Shown here: positions 54,208 through 63,596 of the stretch, in pieces
How the letters are laid out: the number at the start of each line of letters is the position of its first letter
How positions within the stretch are numbered: the stretch's first letter is position 1
Made by a program: the position numbers and the translations under genes
The notes under the pieces: generated by a model
Database searches by the model: none
Told to the model about the DNA's origin: nothing
Seen by the model: the letters and a program-made list of their open reading frames with translations, nothing else
DNA from: Legionella wadsworthii DSM 21896 = ATCC 33877
Lineage (GTDB): Bacteria; Pseudomonadota; Gammaproteobacteria; Legionellales; Legionellaceae
NCBI RefSeq assembly: GCF_000701265.1
Contig: NZ_KL370761.1
Span: 310,888-374,887, forward strand
Direction of reading: 5' to 3'
Length of the DNA stretch: 64,000 nt

Positions 54208-54553
54208 TCCCCTATCGTCATAGTAGCATGAACTGATGTAAGTCGCTCCCCCCTCTCCCTCTATCCTAAGGGGGAGAGGGTAAGAGAGACGGTATTAAAA
54301 TACTATTTGGCTGAGCATGATCAGTTTAGATTGGAACAAGATTTTTATCACGTGAATTGAATTAATATAGAATAGAAAATAGAACAAATTTCTACCAATA
54401 ATTGGCTCGAATTCTCGCGTTACATCCTTTTGAAATGTAAGTTCTATAATATTGAGTCTAAGAAATCTTTTGAATAGACTGGAGAATTCCGTTTTGAAAC
54501 CTAGGGTTCTGCGGGAGCTTCCCCTAGGCTATAGAATGTAAAGAATAATCGAT
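54208..54553. other. Intergenic region between convergent mrcA and ald
   Basis: About 345 bases. Near the mrcA end is an inverted repeat CCCTCTCCC (54251-54259) / GGGAGAGGG (54272-54280). It belongs to a pyrimidine-rich palindrome type seen between genes in many gammaproteobacteria and may end mrcA transcription. A second hairpin near ald is listed separately. No gene recognised. Confidence 0.6.
54500..54528 (-). terminator. Hairpin after ald
   Basis: CCTAGGG (54500-54506) pairs with CCCTAGG (54522-54528), and part of the inner sequence may also pair. It lies 25 bases past the ald stop on the minus strand, followed by a weak TTTC tail. Confidence 0.5.
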
Positions 54554-55675
54554 CTATCTGCCCGCTAACGCGATTGCTGCAGGTGTGTACTCATATCCGA
54601 GATCACGAGCAACGGCTTCAAAGGTAATTTTACCTTGGTGAACGTTTAATCCATTCAGTAAATGCTGGTCGTTGAGTAAAGCCAGCTTCACTCCTTTTGT
54701 AACGATGCTTAAAACAAATGGCAGCGTGGCATTATTTAACGCAAAAGTAGATGTTCTTGGTACAGCGCCAGGCATATTAGCGACACAATAATGAACCACA
54801 TTATCAACAACATAGGTAGGTTCCTGGTGTGTTGTAGGACGACTTGTTTCAAAACATCCACCTTGGTCAATTGCTACATCCACCAGTACAGAACCAGGCC
54901 GCATTGATTTGAGCATTGAACGGGTCATTAATTTTGGAGCAGCGGCACCAGGCACCAATACTGCACCTATAACCAAATCCGCACGAGTTGTATATTTTTC
55001 AATTGCATCCGCGGTAGAATAAACGGTGTTGATTTTTGATCCGAATTGAAAATCCAACTCATTTAAACGTTGCAAGGATCGATCAAGAACTGTCACCCGA
55101 GCTTCCATACCCATAGCCATACGTACCGCATTAGTACCTACTACGCCGCCACCAATAACAACCACATTTGCCGCAGCGACACCTGGAACTCCTCCTAATA
55201 AAATCCCACTCCCACCTTGAGCCATTTCTAAGCAATGTGCTCCAGCCTGAATCGACATACGCCCAGCCACTTGGGACATCGGAGCCAATAAAGGTAAACC
55301 ACCTCCATCCTCAGTTACTGTTTCATATGCAATGGCAGTTACCCCAGACTCTTTCAGCATACGTGCTTGATGAGGATCTGGTGCTAAATGCAAATAAGTA
55401 AATAAGGTTTGGCCTTCACGAAGACGTTTGCACTCAATGGGTTGAGGTTCTTTTACTTTGACAATGAGATCCGCTTTAGCAAATACTTCATCCGCACTAT
55501 CAACTACCTCTGCTCCAGCATGTCGATAATCATCATCGGAGATACCAATCCCCAGACCAGCACCTTTTTCTACTATAGCAGAGCTTCCTACTCTTATAAT
55601 TTCCCTAATACTAGAAGGAACAAGGCCTACCCGGTTTTCTTGAGGTTTAATTTCTTTTGGAACACCTACTAACAT
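54554..55675 (-). CDS. ald: Alanine dehydrogenase
   Basis: NAD-dependent interconversion of alanine with pyruvate and ammonia. 373 residues, family length. N-terminal signature [20 protein letters not shown], pyruvate-site segment [20 protein letters not shown], Rossmann motif [36 protein letters not shown] and [26 protein letters not shown] precedes the ATG. It starts 12 bases after etfA, so it is in the etf operon. Amino acids are the main carbon source of Legionella, and alanine oxidation fits that physiology. Confidence 0.96.
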   Translation of the reverse strand: MLVGVPKEIKPQENRVGLVPSSIREIIRVGSSAIVEKGAGLGIGISDDDYRHAGAEVVDSADEVFAKADLIVKVKEPQPIECKRLREGQTLFTYLHLAPDPHQARMLKESGVTAIAYETVTEDGGGLPLLAPMSQVAGRMSIQAGAHCLEMAQGGSGILLGGVPGVAAANVVVIGGGVVGTNAVRMAMGMEARVTVLDRSLQRLNELDFQFGSKINTVYSTADAIEKYTTRADLVIGAVLVPGAAAPKLMTRSMLKSMRPGSVLVDVAIDQGGCFETSRPTTHQEPTYVVDNVVHYCVANMPGAVPRTSTFALNNATLPFVLSIVTKGVKLALLNDQHLLNGLNVHQGKITFEAVARDLGYEYTPAAIALAGR

Positions 55676-55687
55676 ACTTTCTCCCCT

Positions 55688-56626
55688 CTATCGGTTTTTT
55701 AATTGTGCTATTAACTCGGGCACGAGTTCAAATAAATCACCAACCAAACCATAGTCAGCAATTTGAAAAATAGGGGCGTCTTCATCCTTATTAATTGCAA
55801 CAATGATCTTAGAGTCCTTCATCCCTGCTAAATGCTGAACTGCTCCAGAAATTCCTACAGCAATATAAAGCATTGGTGCAACTATCCTTCCGGTTTGCCC
55901 CACCTGATAATCATTAGGAACAAAACCCGCGTCTACAGCAGCACGGGATGCTCCCACAGCAGCTCCGAGTGCATCAGCCAATTCTTCAATTAGCTTAAAC
56001 TTCTCGGCACTTTGCAGTCCTCTTCCTCCAGAAACAATAATTTTTGCACTTCCTAAATCAGGACGCTCCGATTTACTTAACTCATGATTGATAAATTCAC
56101 TTTTATTGGAATTAAATTCTTTATTGATGGTTTCAATGCAGCAAGGGTCTTGAGTTCCAGTGATAGGATTAAATGCAGTTGTGCGAATGGTTAACACTTT
56201 CATTGGGTCAAGAGATCGAACTGTTTCCAGAGCATTTCCGGCATAGATTGGATGTTCAAAAGTGTCCTTATCTATAATTTTGATCACGTCAGAAATTTGT
56301 GCCACATCCAATAGTGCCGCGATTCTCGGAGCTATATTCTTTCCAAAAGTACTGGAAGGAACTAATATCGCATTATAAGAGTGTGCCATTGAAAGCACTA
56401 AATCACACATAGGCTCTGCTAAAATGTGCTCGTAACAAGGATGATCAACACACAGAACTGCATGTGCTCCTGCAAGCGTAGCGGCTTGTTCTGCAACTGC
56501 AGTGCATTGATGCCCCACAACAAGTAATGTCGGCTTATTATCTAATTCCAATGCAGCAGCCAAGACATTACGAGTGGATGCATGTAATTTTTTATTGTCA
56601 TGTTCTACGAGTATTAAAGTGCTCAT
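55688..56626 (-). CDS. etfA: Electron transfer flavoprotein alpha subunit
   Basis: 312 residues. N-terminal ETF domain (LILVEHDNKKLHASTRNVLAA in part) and the C-terminal FAD-binding half with SGGRGLQS, GASRAAVDAGFVPNDYQVGQ, VGISGAVQHLAGMKDSKII and IFQIADYGLVGDLFE. With EtfB it carries electrons from acyl-CoA dehydrogenases to ETF-ubiquinone oxidoreductase. Its ATG shares one base with the etfB stop (TAATG). Confidence 0.96.
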   Translation of the reverse strand: MSTLILVEHDNKKLHASTRNVLAAALELDNKPTLLVVGHQCTAVAEQAATLAGAHAVLCVDHPCYEHILAEPMCDLVLSMAHSYNAILVPSSTFGKNIAPRIAALLDVAQISDVIKIIDKDTFEHPIYAGNALETVRSLDPMKVLTIRTTAFNPITGTQDPCCIETINKEFNSNKSEFINHELSKSERPDLGSAKIIVSGGRGLQSAEKFKLIEELADALGAAVGASRAAVDAGFVPNDYQVGQTGRIVAPMLYIAVGISGAVQHLAGMKDSKIIVAINKDEDAPIFQIADYGLVGDLFELVPELIAQLKNR

Positions 56627-57387
56627 TACTCCCCCTTATCAAGCACTTTGGCTTCATGCTGTAATTTATCTAATAATTCGGTCACCGATTCAACCATCAC
56701 GCCTCCACTGCGTGTCGTAGGTGCGGTGATACTTACTACTTCAATGTGCTTTTTGAGTGACAATCCAAGAGTATCTAATTCCCTGATATCAAGAGGTTTC
56801 TTTTTCGCTTTCATAATATTGGGAAGACTGGCATAACGTGGTTCATTGAGACGTAAATCAGTACTTATCACCGCTGGTAAATGCACACTTATTGTCTCTA
56901 AACCCCCATCAATTTCGCGGATGACATCTAAATGATTGTCTTTGGTTTCTATCTTGGAAGCATAGGTAGCTTGTGGCCAATCTAATAAAGCAGCCAACAT
57001 TTGGGGTGTTTGGTTGTTATCCCCATCAATGGCTTGTTTGCCCATCAGGACCAAATTAGGGTTCTCTTCATCGATTATTTTTTTTAAAATCTTTGCAATA
57101 CTTAGACTTTCAAGTGAATCCTGAGTCCGGACCAGAATTGCTCTATCGGCTCCTAATGCTAAGGCATGCCGTAAGGTCTCTTGCGCGCTGTCATTACCTA
57201 TACTGACAGCAATTACTTCTGTTGCCCAGTTTTTCTCACGTAAACGTAAGGCTTCTTCTACAGCAATTTCATCAAATGGATTCATTGCCATTTTAATATT
57301 TTGTGTTTCAACTCCTGAAAGATCCGATTTCACCCTTATTTTTACATAGGGATCGATTACACGCTTCACTGCCACGAGAATTTTCAT
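56626..57387 (-). CDS. etfB: Electron transfer flavoprotein beta subunit
   Basis: 253 residues. Starts [20 protein letters not shown]; family blocks are [49 protein letters not shown] and [20 protein letters not shown], the AMP-binding and docking regions. First gene of etfB-etfA-ald. Likely redox partner of the isobutyryl-CoA dehydrogenase-like protein coded at 10.1-11.3 kb. Confidence 0.96.
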   Translation of the reverse strand: MKILVAVKRVIDPYVKIRVKSDLSGVETQNIKMAMNPFDEIAVEEALRLREKNWATEVIAVSIGNDSAQETLRHALALGADRAILVRTQDSLESLSIAKILKKIIDEENPNLVLMGKQAIDGDNNQTPQMLAALLDWPQATYASKIETKDNHLDVIREIDGGLETISVHLPAVISTDLRLNEPRYASLPNIMKAKKKPLDIRELDTLGLSLKKHIEVVSITAPTTRSGGVMVESVTELLDKLQHEAKVLDKGE

Positions 57388-57525
57388 AATTCCTCACTGG
57401 ATAATCAAAACTAACGCATCTTGCCAGAGATTCCCTGCTCAATTCAAGGTTTATTTCTAATTTAGCTCGAAATAACTACGTATTAAGAACAAGAAATTCT
57501 GATAAATAAATAGACAATTCCTGTT

Positions 57526-58776
57526 TTAAAAAACATACCCTCCCTCGGCCTGCGTCACAGAATTTTCTTTCAGAAGACTGATCACGCGTGAGGCTCGGTC
57601 TACTGCTAAAGCAGTTTTCCCACCTTCAGTGTAAACAAGAGAATTTTTTTTAATTGTTTCTAAAGCTTCGTGTGCCTTCACAATTTTTTCATCAACTTTT
57701 AAATCCTCATCTTTATCAAATACCCGTAGTCGGAGCAAAAATGCATCTAAAGCACGAAACTTTTCACCTCCGGCTCGCCAATTTCTAAAAAATTGCTGTT
57801 CTAACAACCCCAAACACGATTCTATAGGTGCTGCAATCATCTTTAATTGAGGTGTTTTAAAAGTCGCGCTTGAACCCTGGTTCTGACTTGCAAGAATCAA
57901 TTCACGACATAGATTTTCCTCTGCGATACCTTCTTCTTTTACATCAGATGGAGCGCACAGTAAAGGAGTTAAGAGGGTAGAACCGATTTGCAAACTCGTT
58001 TCATAAAATTGTCGAGAAGCCCAAAACGTCAGTTCCATTAAACGAGCCAATAATGTCGTTGTCGCTGTAGCAGAAACAATACTAATTGATTGTAAAGTAT
58101 GACCCAGTTTTTGCAATTGTTTCGAATCACTACCCTCTAAATATTGACCGCTCTTTAATAAAGCAAAATACAATGCATAAACAGCAAATAATTCCTCCGC
58201 GAAAACAAATGTTCCAAAACTGATAAAAACCATGGGGAGAAATGATATTAATGCTCTTAGTCCCTTAGGTTTGATTTTTCCTACCTCATCAAAATAACCA
58301 GTCGATTTGTCGAGTAAACCTAAAAGACTTACATAAAAATTACGCTCCGTAAATGTTCTGGAGGTGTTTCTTAGATTTTCTAGCCATTTTTGAAGATCTT
58401 CCCGTGTTGTGATTTCATCAAATTGGATGGGTTTAAAACTTTGGGGAGAGGTTAATTTTCCATAACAAAGCGACAATGTTTTGAAACAAGATCCATCATT
58501 GCGGTGTTCGGATAGGTTTTCTTCTAACCATTTCACTTCCGGATTGAATTTATCTATCAAATCCGGATGAAGATATAAAGATAAGCTTTTATAATTTTTT
58601 CTTATTTTTGATTTTTCGGGACCATCTTTAAGTAATAATTTATTCATTAATTTAATAAAATCAGCATCCAGTCGTAAAAGTGCTTCTTTATTCAAATCGC
58701 TTTGATAATTATTCTTTTCTTTGTCATAACTGGCATAAATGCTAACCAGAGTTTTTAATTCAGTCTCTATAGTCAT
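57526..58776 (-). CDS. J-domain-like membrane protein, candidate effector
   Basis: 416 residues. Residues about 50-110 look like a J domain: SKIRKNYKSLSLYLHPDLI, with the HPD signature at 70-72, then an insert and FKTLSLCYGKL as the third helix. Two hydrophobic stretches lie at about 173-207 (LRALISFLPMVFISFGTFVF and a second half). The region from about 225 to 416 is helical with no recognised family. There is no glycine-rich or zinc domain as in DnaJ. GGGAGAGG precedes the ATG. It follows the PAP2 gene by 65 bases on the same strand. A protein that recruits host Hsp70 is one possibility; Dot/Icm secretion is unproven. Confidence 0.62.
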   Translation of the reverse strand: MTIETELKTLVSIYASYDKEKNNYQSDLNKEALLRLDADFIKLMNKLLLKDGPEKSKIRKNYKSLSLYLHPDLIDKFNPEVKWLEENLSEHRNDGSCFKTLSLCYGKLTSPQSFKPIQFDEITTREDLQKWLENLRNTSRTFTERNFYVSLLGLLDKSTGYFDEVGKIKPKGLRALISFLPMVFISFGTFVFAEELFAVYALYFALLKSGQYLEGSDSKQLQKLGHTLQSISIVSATATTTLLARLMELTFWASRQFYETSLQIGSTLLTPLLCAPSDVKEEGIAEENLCRELILASQNQGSSATFKTPQLKMIAAPIESCLGLLEQQFFRNWRAGGEKFRALDAFLLRLRVFDKDEDLKVDEKIVKAHEALETIKKNSLVYTEGGKTALAVDRASRVISLLKENSVTQAEGGYVF

Positions 58777-58841
58777 AACCTCTCCCTAGATTGGTTATTC
58801 TGGATCGATACTGTTAAAACTCATCCACTAAAAAGTTTTAG

Positions 58842-59492
58842 TTATCGCATAGCACAATCCATTTTATTGAACCAATTCTTCCGTTTAAGATATTCAGTAA
58901 AAAATCCTACAACCAACAGACTTATATAAAAAGCACTTAATACATCGCTTAAGTAATGAAACCATAATAAAATTCTTGTTGCAGCAATAAACAGGGCCAC
59001 AACAAGGAACGCATAGAAATATCGAGGAAAGAGAACGCCCAATCCTGCGGCCAGACTAATGAGTGTTGTCGTGTGTCCTGAAGGGAATGACCAATAATTT
59101 GATTTGAATTGAAACCAATAAAATCCAAATTCATTATGGGAGAATAACAATTCAGGACGCGCACGGCTTAGAGCAACTTTTAAAACCAAAATAACTAAAT
59201 TCGCTAAAAGTACACAACCAAATAAATACCAAGAGCGCGCTTCATATACTGCATTTACACGTATGTACCGAAAATACAATCCAGCGAAAAAAAACAAAAC
59301 AACATAAGCAATCCATTTACCCAAAGCAGTCAATAGTGCTAAAAAGGGTAAATTCGTTCTTAGATCCAATTGATAAAAATAGTTTGCTAACGGTTTATCT
59401 ACAAAATAATAGGCCAAAATAACCAAAATTGCATAGAGCATAATAACCAGGGGTTTTTTCATCAATTGAAATAAAGTTTCAAATTGTCTCAT
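58842..59492 (-). CDS. PAP2-family membrane phosphatase
   Basis: 216 residues, about six membrane helices. The three phosphatase motifs are present: KVALSRARPE, SFPSGHTTT, and TRILLWFHYLSDVLSA with the catalytic histidine. Possible substrates are phosphatidic acid, undecaprenyl pyrophosphate or phosphatidylglycerol phosphate; the sequence does not decide. The frame begins at GTG 59513, overlapping the transporter gene, but AAGGA lies 7 bases before ATG 59492, which is the likely start. The transporter stop is 10 bases upstream, so the two are co-transcribed. Confidence 0.88.
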   Translation of the reverse strand: MRQFETLFQLMKKPLVIMLYAILVILAYYFVDKPLANYFYQLDLRTNLPFLALLTALGKWIAYVVLFFFAGLYFRYIRVNAVYEARSWYLFGCVLLANLVILVLKVALSRARPELLFSHNEFGFYWFQFKSNYWSFPSGHTTTLISLAAGLGVLFPRYFYAFLVVALFIAATRILLWFHYLSDVLSAFYISLLVVGFFTEYLKRKNWFNKMDCAMR

Positions 59493-59502
59493 CAATTCAT
59501 CC

Positions 59503-61380
59503 TTATTTTTCACGTAAGTACCATGGAACAGTTATCACTATGGTACGAGGATCGCGCTCTAAAAAGAGTAAAGCCCGTAATCCTGGAGCGTGGATATTAT
59601 GAAGCAAATACTCATACCATTTGGGTTCAACCAACTCGGGTATAATAAGGGCAATAAGACTATTTTTCCTCTCTTTTCTTACTTTTCTCACAAAATTCAG
59701 TAACGGTAAAAAAATGCGCCGGTAGGGTGATTTTATAATTTTTAACTGAGGGCTTTTCTTGCCCGATTTTATGGCGGGTTGTTCTATTTTTTCATGCCAA
59801 AGTTGTTGTAAATGCCCAACCTCATTATTACCTGTATCGATATAGACAGCAGTTATATCTTCTGAAAGCAACATTCCAAATTGAATGGCCTTCTCTGCCA
59901 TTAAATCCAACCCATGTATTGGAATAATGACGACAGGTATTTCTAGGGAGCGGGGATTAATCTTTATGGGTTTTTCAATTTCCAAGGCAATTTTTTCATA
60001 ATGATGCTGAATACGATGCATTAAGTAGCCTAATAGAGGCGCCAGCAAAATGATTAACCAAGCACCTTGGAGAAATTTTGTTACTATTATAATAAGTAGC
60101 GCAATAGCAGTAGTCAAAGCGCCCGCTGCATTAATTATTAATTTGTATCTGGATTTTCGATTTTCATCTCTTAGCCAATACTTTACCATACCAATCTGAG
60201 AAAATAGAAAAGCGCTAAATGCGCCCACTGCAAATAACGGAATGAGATTATTTGTAATTCCTTTAAATACAAGGAGAAGAACGCCAGAAAAAAAAGACAG
60301 TATGATGATCCCAACAGAATATACCAATCGTCTGCCCCGCTCAGCAAAAAAATGAGGCAAATAATTGTCTTCAGCTAGAAAACGACAAACCCTTGGAAAT
60401 GCTGAAAAGCTGGTTTGTGCTGAATTAACCAGGACTGCAAAAATACTGGCAATCGCAATATAATAAAAAATACCTTTACCTGCTGCAGCTTCTACTAACT
60501 GTGAAAGTATTGTTTGGTAACCTGGCTTATCTTGATCCATAGCTTGTATATGATAAGCCGGACACAAATAGCCAATAAGAATTAAAAAAACAGCAAGTGT
60601 GACTACAATAAATGTTAAAGTCCACTGTGCATTTTTAACAGCTGGCTTTCGAAATAAAGGTACGCCATTACTCACCGCTTCAACACCGGTCATCGCAGTT
60701 AAGCCATTTGCAAAAGCAGTTAACAGCATCCAATAAGTTAGTGTTTGGGTAGAGTCCGAAACCGTACTTGGTATCTGATGAACAAGAGGGGGATGGCCAC
60801 CGGTCATCCATACCTTGAATAATCCAATAAATAAAGTGATGAGTATACATGCGATGAAAAGAATCACTGGTATGACAAGAAGCATTCCTGTTTCACGAAT
60901 TCCTCGTAAATTAACTAACGTGAGCAGTAACAGAACAACCAGACATAGAATTAATGTATAAGGTTGTAATTCAGGAATAGCCGAGACTATGGCCCCAACA
61001 CCTGCGGATATGCCAATAGTCACATTCAATAAATAATCCAATATCAATGAAATCGCCGCCCCCACTCCATATTTTTTGCCAAGATTATCGCTGGCCACAA
61101 CATATGCGCCACCTCCTTGTGGGTAAGCGGCGATGGTTTGCATGTAAGAAAAATATAAAGACATAAGGACAAGAACGACAAAAATTGAGACAGTAAAGAA
61201 ATAGTGTAATCCGGTTACTCCTGCTAATAATAACACTGTAAGTGCGGCTTCTGGCCCATAGGCCGTTGATGACAATGCATCAAGTCCAAGGACTGGGACG
61301 CCAATTAATACGGATAATTTCTGTTTTCCTTTGGATCTTATAGAAAGAGGTTTCCCTAAAATTTTATCTAAAATTGACAT
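59503..61380 (-). CDS. APC-superfamily transporter, KimA/YkbA-like
   Basis: 625 residues. About 12 membrane helices begin with SVLIGVPVLGLDALSSTAYG, a motif of the KimA-like branch of the amino-acid/polyamine/cation transporters; Bacillus KimA imports potassium. Further blocks are YPQGGGAYVVASDNLG, TALTAMTGVEAVSNGVP-type NGLTAMTGVEAVSNG, and a soluble C-terminal domain of about 170 residues (VVIIPIHGLDLMAEKAIQFG). ATG 61380 is chosen because the upstream ATG 61422 lacks a Shine-Dalgarno sequence and family members start near MSILDKILGKPL. Substrate not determined: potassium or amino acid. Confidence 0.85.
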   Translation of the reverse strand: MSILDKILGKPLSIRSKGKQKLSVLIGVPVLGLDALSSTAYGPEAALTVLLLAGVTGLHYFFTVSIFVVLVLMSLYFSYMQTIAAYPQGGGAYVVASDNLGKKYGVGAAISLILDYLLNVTIGISAGVGAIVSAIPELQPYTLILCLVVLLLLTLVNLRGIRETGMLLVIPVILFIACILITLFIGLFKVWMTGGHPPLVHQIPSTVSDSTQTLTYWMLLTAFANGLTAMTGVEAVSNGVPLFRKPAVKNAQWTLTFIVVTLAVFLILIGYLCPAYHIQAMDQDKPGYQTILSQLVEAAAGKGIFYYIAIASIFAVLVNSAQTSFSAFPRVCRFLAEDNYLPHFFAERGRRLVYSVGIIILSFFSGVLLLVFKGITNNLIPLFAVGAFSAFLFSQIGMVKYWLRDENRKSRYKLIINAAGALTTAIALLIIIVTKFLQGAWLIILLAPLLGYLMHRIQHHYEKIALEIEKPIKINPRSLEIPVVIIPIHGLDLMAEKAIQFGMLLSEDITAVYIDTGNNEVGHLQQLWHEKIEQPAIKSGKKSPQLKIIKSPYRRIFLPLLNFVRKVRKERKNSLIALIIPELVEPKWYEYLLHNIHAPGLRALLFLERDPRTIVITVPWYLREK

Positions 61381-61552
61381 ATCCCTATCAACCCCTAAAT
61401 ATTTTAATTTAATTGTACCCATTCAATTAGGGTTAATAAAGTTAAGAAGGACATCAAGCCAGGTTCTATTACCACAAGAGTTGGATTATTGTTGACATTA
61501 AAGACAACAGGAATAACAATTCAACATCCACTATTACTTGAGGAATGACAAT

Positions 61553-62632
61553 ATGGATTTAAAATTTTTAATTAAATCAATGCAAGCATTGGCTGTCAGT
61601 TCATTATTTCTTAACGGTGCTTATGCTGAAGATGTTTCCATTGTAGGAACTCTGAAACAAACACTAAAACAAGAGAGTACAAAATCGTTACAAAAAGTTC
61701 CTGGATCAGAAGAAAAAACCATCACATTATTGCACGTGCAACTTTCTGATGAAGCAAAGGCTCTCCTAGCCAGCCGGGCTCAGGATGCTTTAGCACATTC
61801 GCATCAATTTGCAATGAAAAATTCATATAAAGTAACTTCCTCCATACCCAATAATGTCACATTAGGAATGAGTAATGTACCTGTTTTAGATCAAGGGATA
61901 CACGGAACCTGCGTCACATTTGCAGTTACCGCCGCAATTGATGCCGCAATGACTAAAGGTGATTACATAAGCCAATTGTGTAATTTACAGTTAGGGAGCT
62001 ATTTGGAAAAACAAGGATATGGCTTAAGTGGCTGGGATGGTAGCTATGCGGTTAATGTCATTGAACAAATCAATCAATACGGCATCATCAATAAAGTAAA
62101 ACAGCTGAAATATGGTTGTGGCGGCATGAAAAATTACCCCACTTACTCCGATCATCAATCCTATATGGAGCCGGAAAAATTCAGTGCGCTAAGTGAACCC
62201 ATCATCGGTAAAGAAGTCAATTGGTCTGATATGTTTCAGAAAAATGATCCTGAAAAAAATTTAAATGATGTAAAACAAGCGCTTTATGCTGGGGATCGTA
62301 TGGTATTTGCTGTATTACTCCCCCGTACGGATCTGGGCACTGCCGGTGCAGTAGGCAAATATAAAACATGGTTTTATAAAGACAGTTGGGTTTTAACTCC
62401 AGAAATTATCAAAGGGGCTGAAAATGTTGATGCCGCTCATGAAATGGTTATCACTGGGTATGATGATAATGCTGTTGCAGTCGACAATCATGGCGTCAAA
62501 CACAAGGGATTATTATTTATACGCAACTCGTGGGGTACCTCAGTTGGGGATGATGGCGAGTTTTATATGTCTTATGACTACTTTAAGCTACTAGCTTTCG
62601 ATATCACCCGTTTTTCACGAGTATCCGCTTAA
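61553..62632 (+). CDS. Secreted papain-family (C1) cysteine protease
   Basis: 359 residues. Signal peptide (about 1-25, ALAVSSLFLNGAYA), a pro-region of about 75 residues, then a C1A peptidase domain. Oxyanion glutamine Q114 and nucleophile C120 are in VLDQGIHGTCVTFAV, the catalytic histidine H296 in DAAHEMVITGYDD, and asparagine N325 in LFIRNSWGTSVGDDGEF. The triad is complete. The start is ATG 61553 because GAGGA lies 8 bases upstream; a TTG at 61538 is the alternative. Divergent from the APC transporter gene. Probably exported by Sec and type II secretion; this is inference. Confidence 0.88.
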   Translation: MDLKFLIKSMQALAVSSLFLNGAYAEDVSIVGTLKQTLKQESTKSLQKVPGSEEKTITLLHVQLSDEAKALLASRAQDALAHSHQFAMKNSYKVTSSIPNNVTLGMSNVPVLDQGIHGTCVTFAVTAAIDAAMTKGDYISQLCNLQLGSYLEKQGYGLSGWDGSYAVNVIEQINQYGIINKVKQLKYGCGGMKNYPTYSDHQSYMEPEKFSALSEPIIGKEVNWSDMFQKNDPEKNLNDVKQALYAGDRMVFAVLLPRTDLGTAGAVGKYKTWFYKDSWVLTPEIIKGAENVDAAHEMVITGYDDNAVAVDNHGVKHKGLLFIRNSWGTSVGDDGEFYMSYDYFKLLAFDITRFSRVSA

Positions 62633-62657
62633 ACAAACCTATACGACTATTAATATC

Positions 62658-62686
62658 TCTCCGGGAAACTGAAGCAATCCCGGAGA
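62658..62686. terminator. Hairpin between convergent genes
   Basis: Perfect 9-bp stem TCTCCGGGA (62658-62666) / TCCCGGAGA (62678-62686), between the cysteine protease stop and the amidohydrolase stop. Could serve both strands. Confidence 0.6.
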
Positions 62687-62700
62687 ACTCCTATCCAACA

Positions 62701-63465
62701 TCATGATACCTCTTTTATTTCCAACTTATAAAAATCCAAAGCATTCGTCATTAAAATTTTTTTGGCCATTGATTCATCAAAAGAGTCTAAAATTAGGACG
62801 ATGTCTGTGTTATTAAAGGGTTCAGGGGCTCTGGTAGAAGGTAGATCGGTACCAAACATTAAGGCATCTGGATTAATTGCTGCAACCTTTTTTAATACAT
62901 CAATGACTTCAAAATCAACTCGTCCAAAGCCTGATGCTTTAACTTTAACTCCTTTTTCGACAAGCTTAAATAAATAAGGCAGCCCTTTTTTTGTTAATCC
63001 TAGGTGATCAATGCTGACAGCAGGCAATCGGAAAATTACTTCAGTAAGTTCGGAAAGATCAGAAGAATCAACATATAATTCCACATGCCATTGAGCCAGA
63101 TCATAAATACGATAAGCCATATCCTTTAAATGGCTTATCGTTTCTGAACCACCCCGTTTTATATTAAATCTTATTCCTCGAATACCTTGTTTGTTCAACT
63201 GGATAATTTCCTCATTGTTGCTTGTAGCCGGTAATTGGGTCACGCCAACAAAATAAGGCCCTAATCTGCGTAAAGCGTGGACTAAATACGTTTGATCAAA
63301 AGCTTGAAATGATCCCGATACTACAGCCCCTCCTATGATGGACAACGGTTTTACCCTGTTTAGATAATCATCAACGGTAAATTCTTCAGGAAGGTAAGAT
63401 TGGTTCGCAATTAAAGCAAAATGATGATCAATAATATGGAAATGGGCGTCGAATAGTTGCATCAT
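62701..63465 (-). CDS. Amidohydrolase family protein (TIM-barrel metal hydrolase)
   Basis: 254 residues. N-terminal LFDAHFHIID carries the first metal-binding HxH, VSIDHLGL an internal histidine, and MFGTDLPSTRAPEPF the C-terminal catalytic aspartate, the pattern of the amidohydrolase-2 / dicarboxylate-lactone hydrolase group. The substrate cannot be told. AGGA lies before the tandem ATG start. Single gene, followed upstream by the REP array. Confidence 0.82.
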   Translation of the reverse strand: MMQLFDAHFHIIDHHFALIANQSYLPEEFTVDDYLNRVKPLSIIGGAVVSGSFQAFDQTYLVHALRRLGPYFVGVTQLPATSNNEEIIQLNKQGIRGIRFNIKRGGSETISHLKDMAYRIYDLAQWHVELYVDSSDLSELTEVIFRLPAVSIDHLGLTKKGLPYLFKLVEKGVKVKASGFGRVDFEVIDVLKKVAAINPDALMFGTDLPSTRAPEPFNNTDIVLILDSFDESMAKKILMTNALDFYKLEIKEVS

Positions 63466-63537
63466 GATATCCTATACTTAACATGTAATCCTATTTTTAT
63501 GGCATTATATCATTTTGGTTTTTAGTTTGATCAATCT

Positions 63538-63563
63538 GGATGCCGCGAACAAGTCGCGGCACG
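63538..63563 (-). repeat. REP palindrome
   Basis: Same 8-bp stem palindrome as in the 17-18 kb block (TGCCGCGA / TCGCGGCA), minus orientation, 73 bases upstream of the amidohydrolase start. It faces the plus-oriented copies of the array to its right. Confidence 0.85.
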
Positions 63564-63596
63564 TAGAAGAAGGGTTATCTTTACTTATCCCGCCTA

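Noticed and set aside
54208..54300. Insertion-sequence end at the CCCTCTCCC palindrome
   Set aside because: No transposase fragment or target duplication is visible; the motif is a common intergenic palindrome type.
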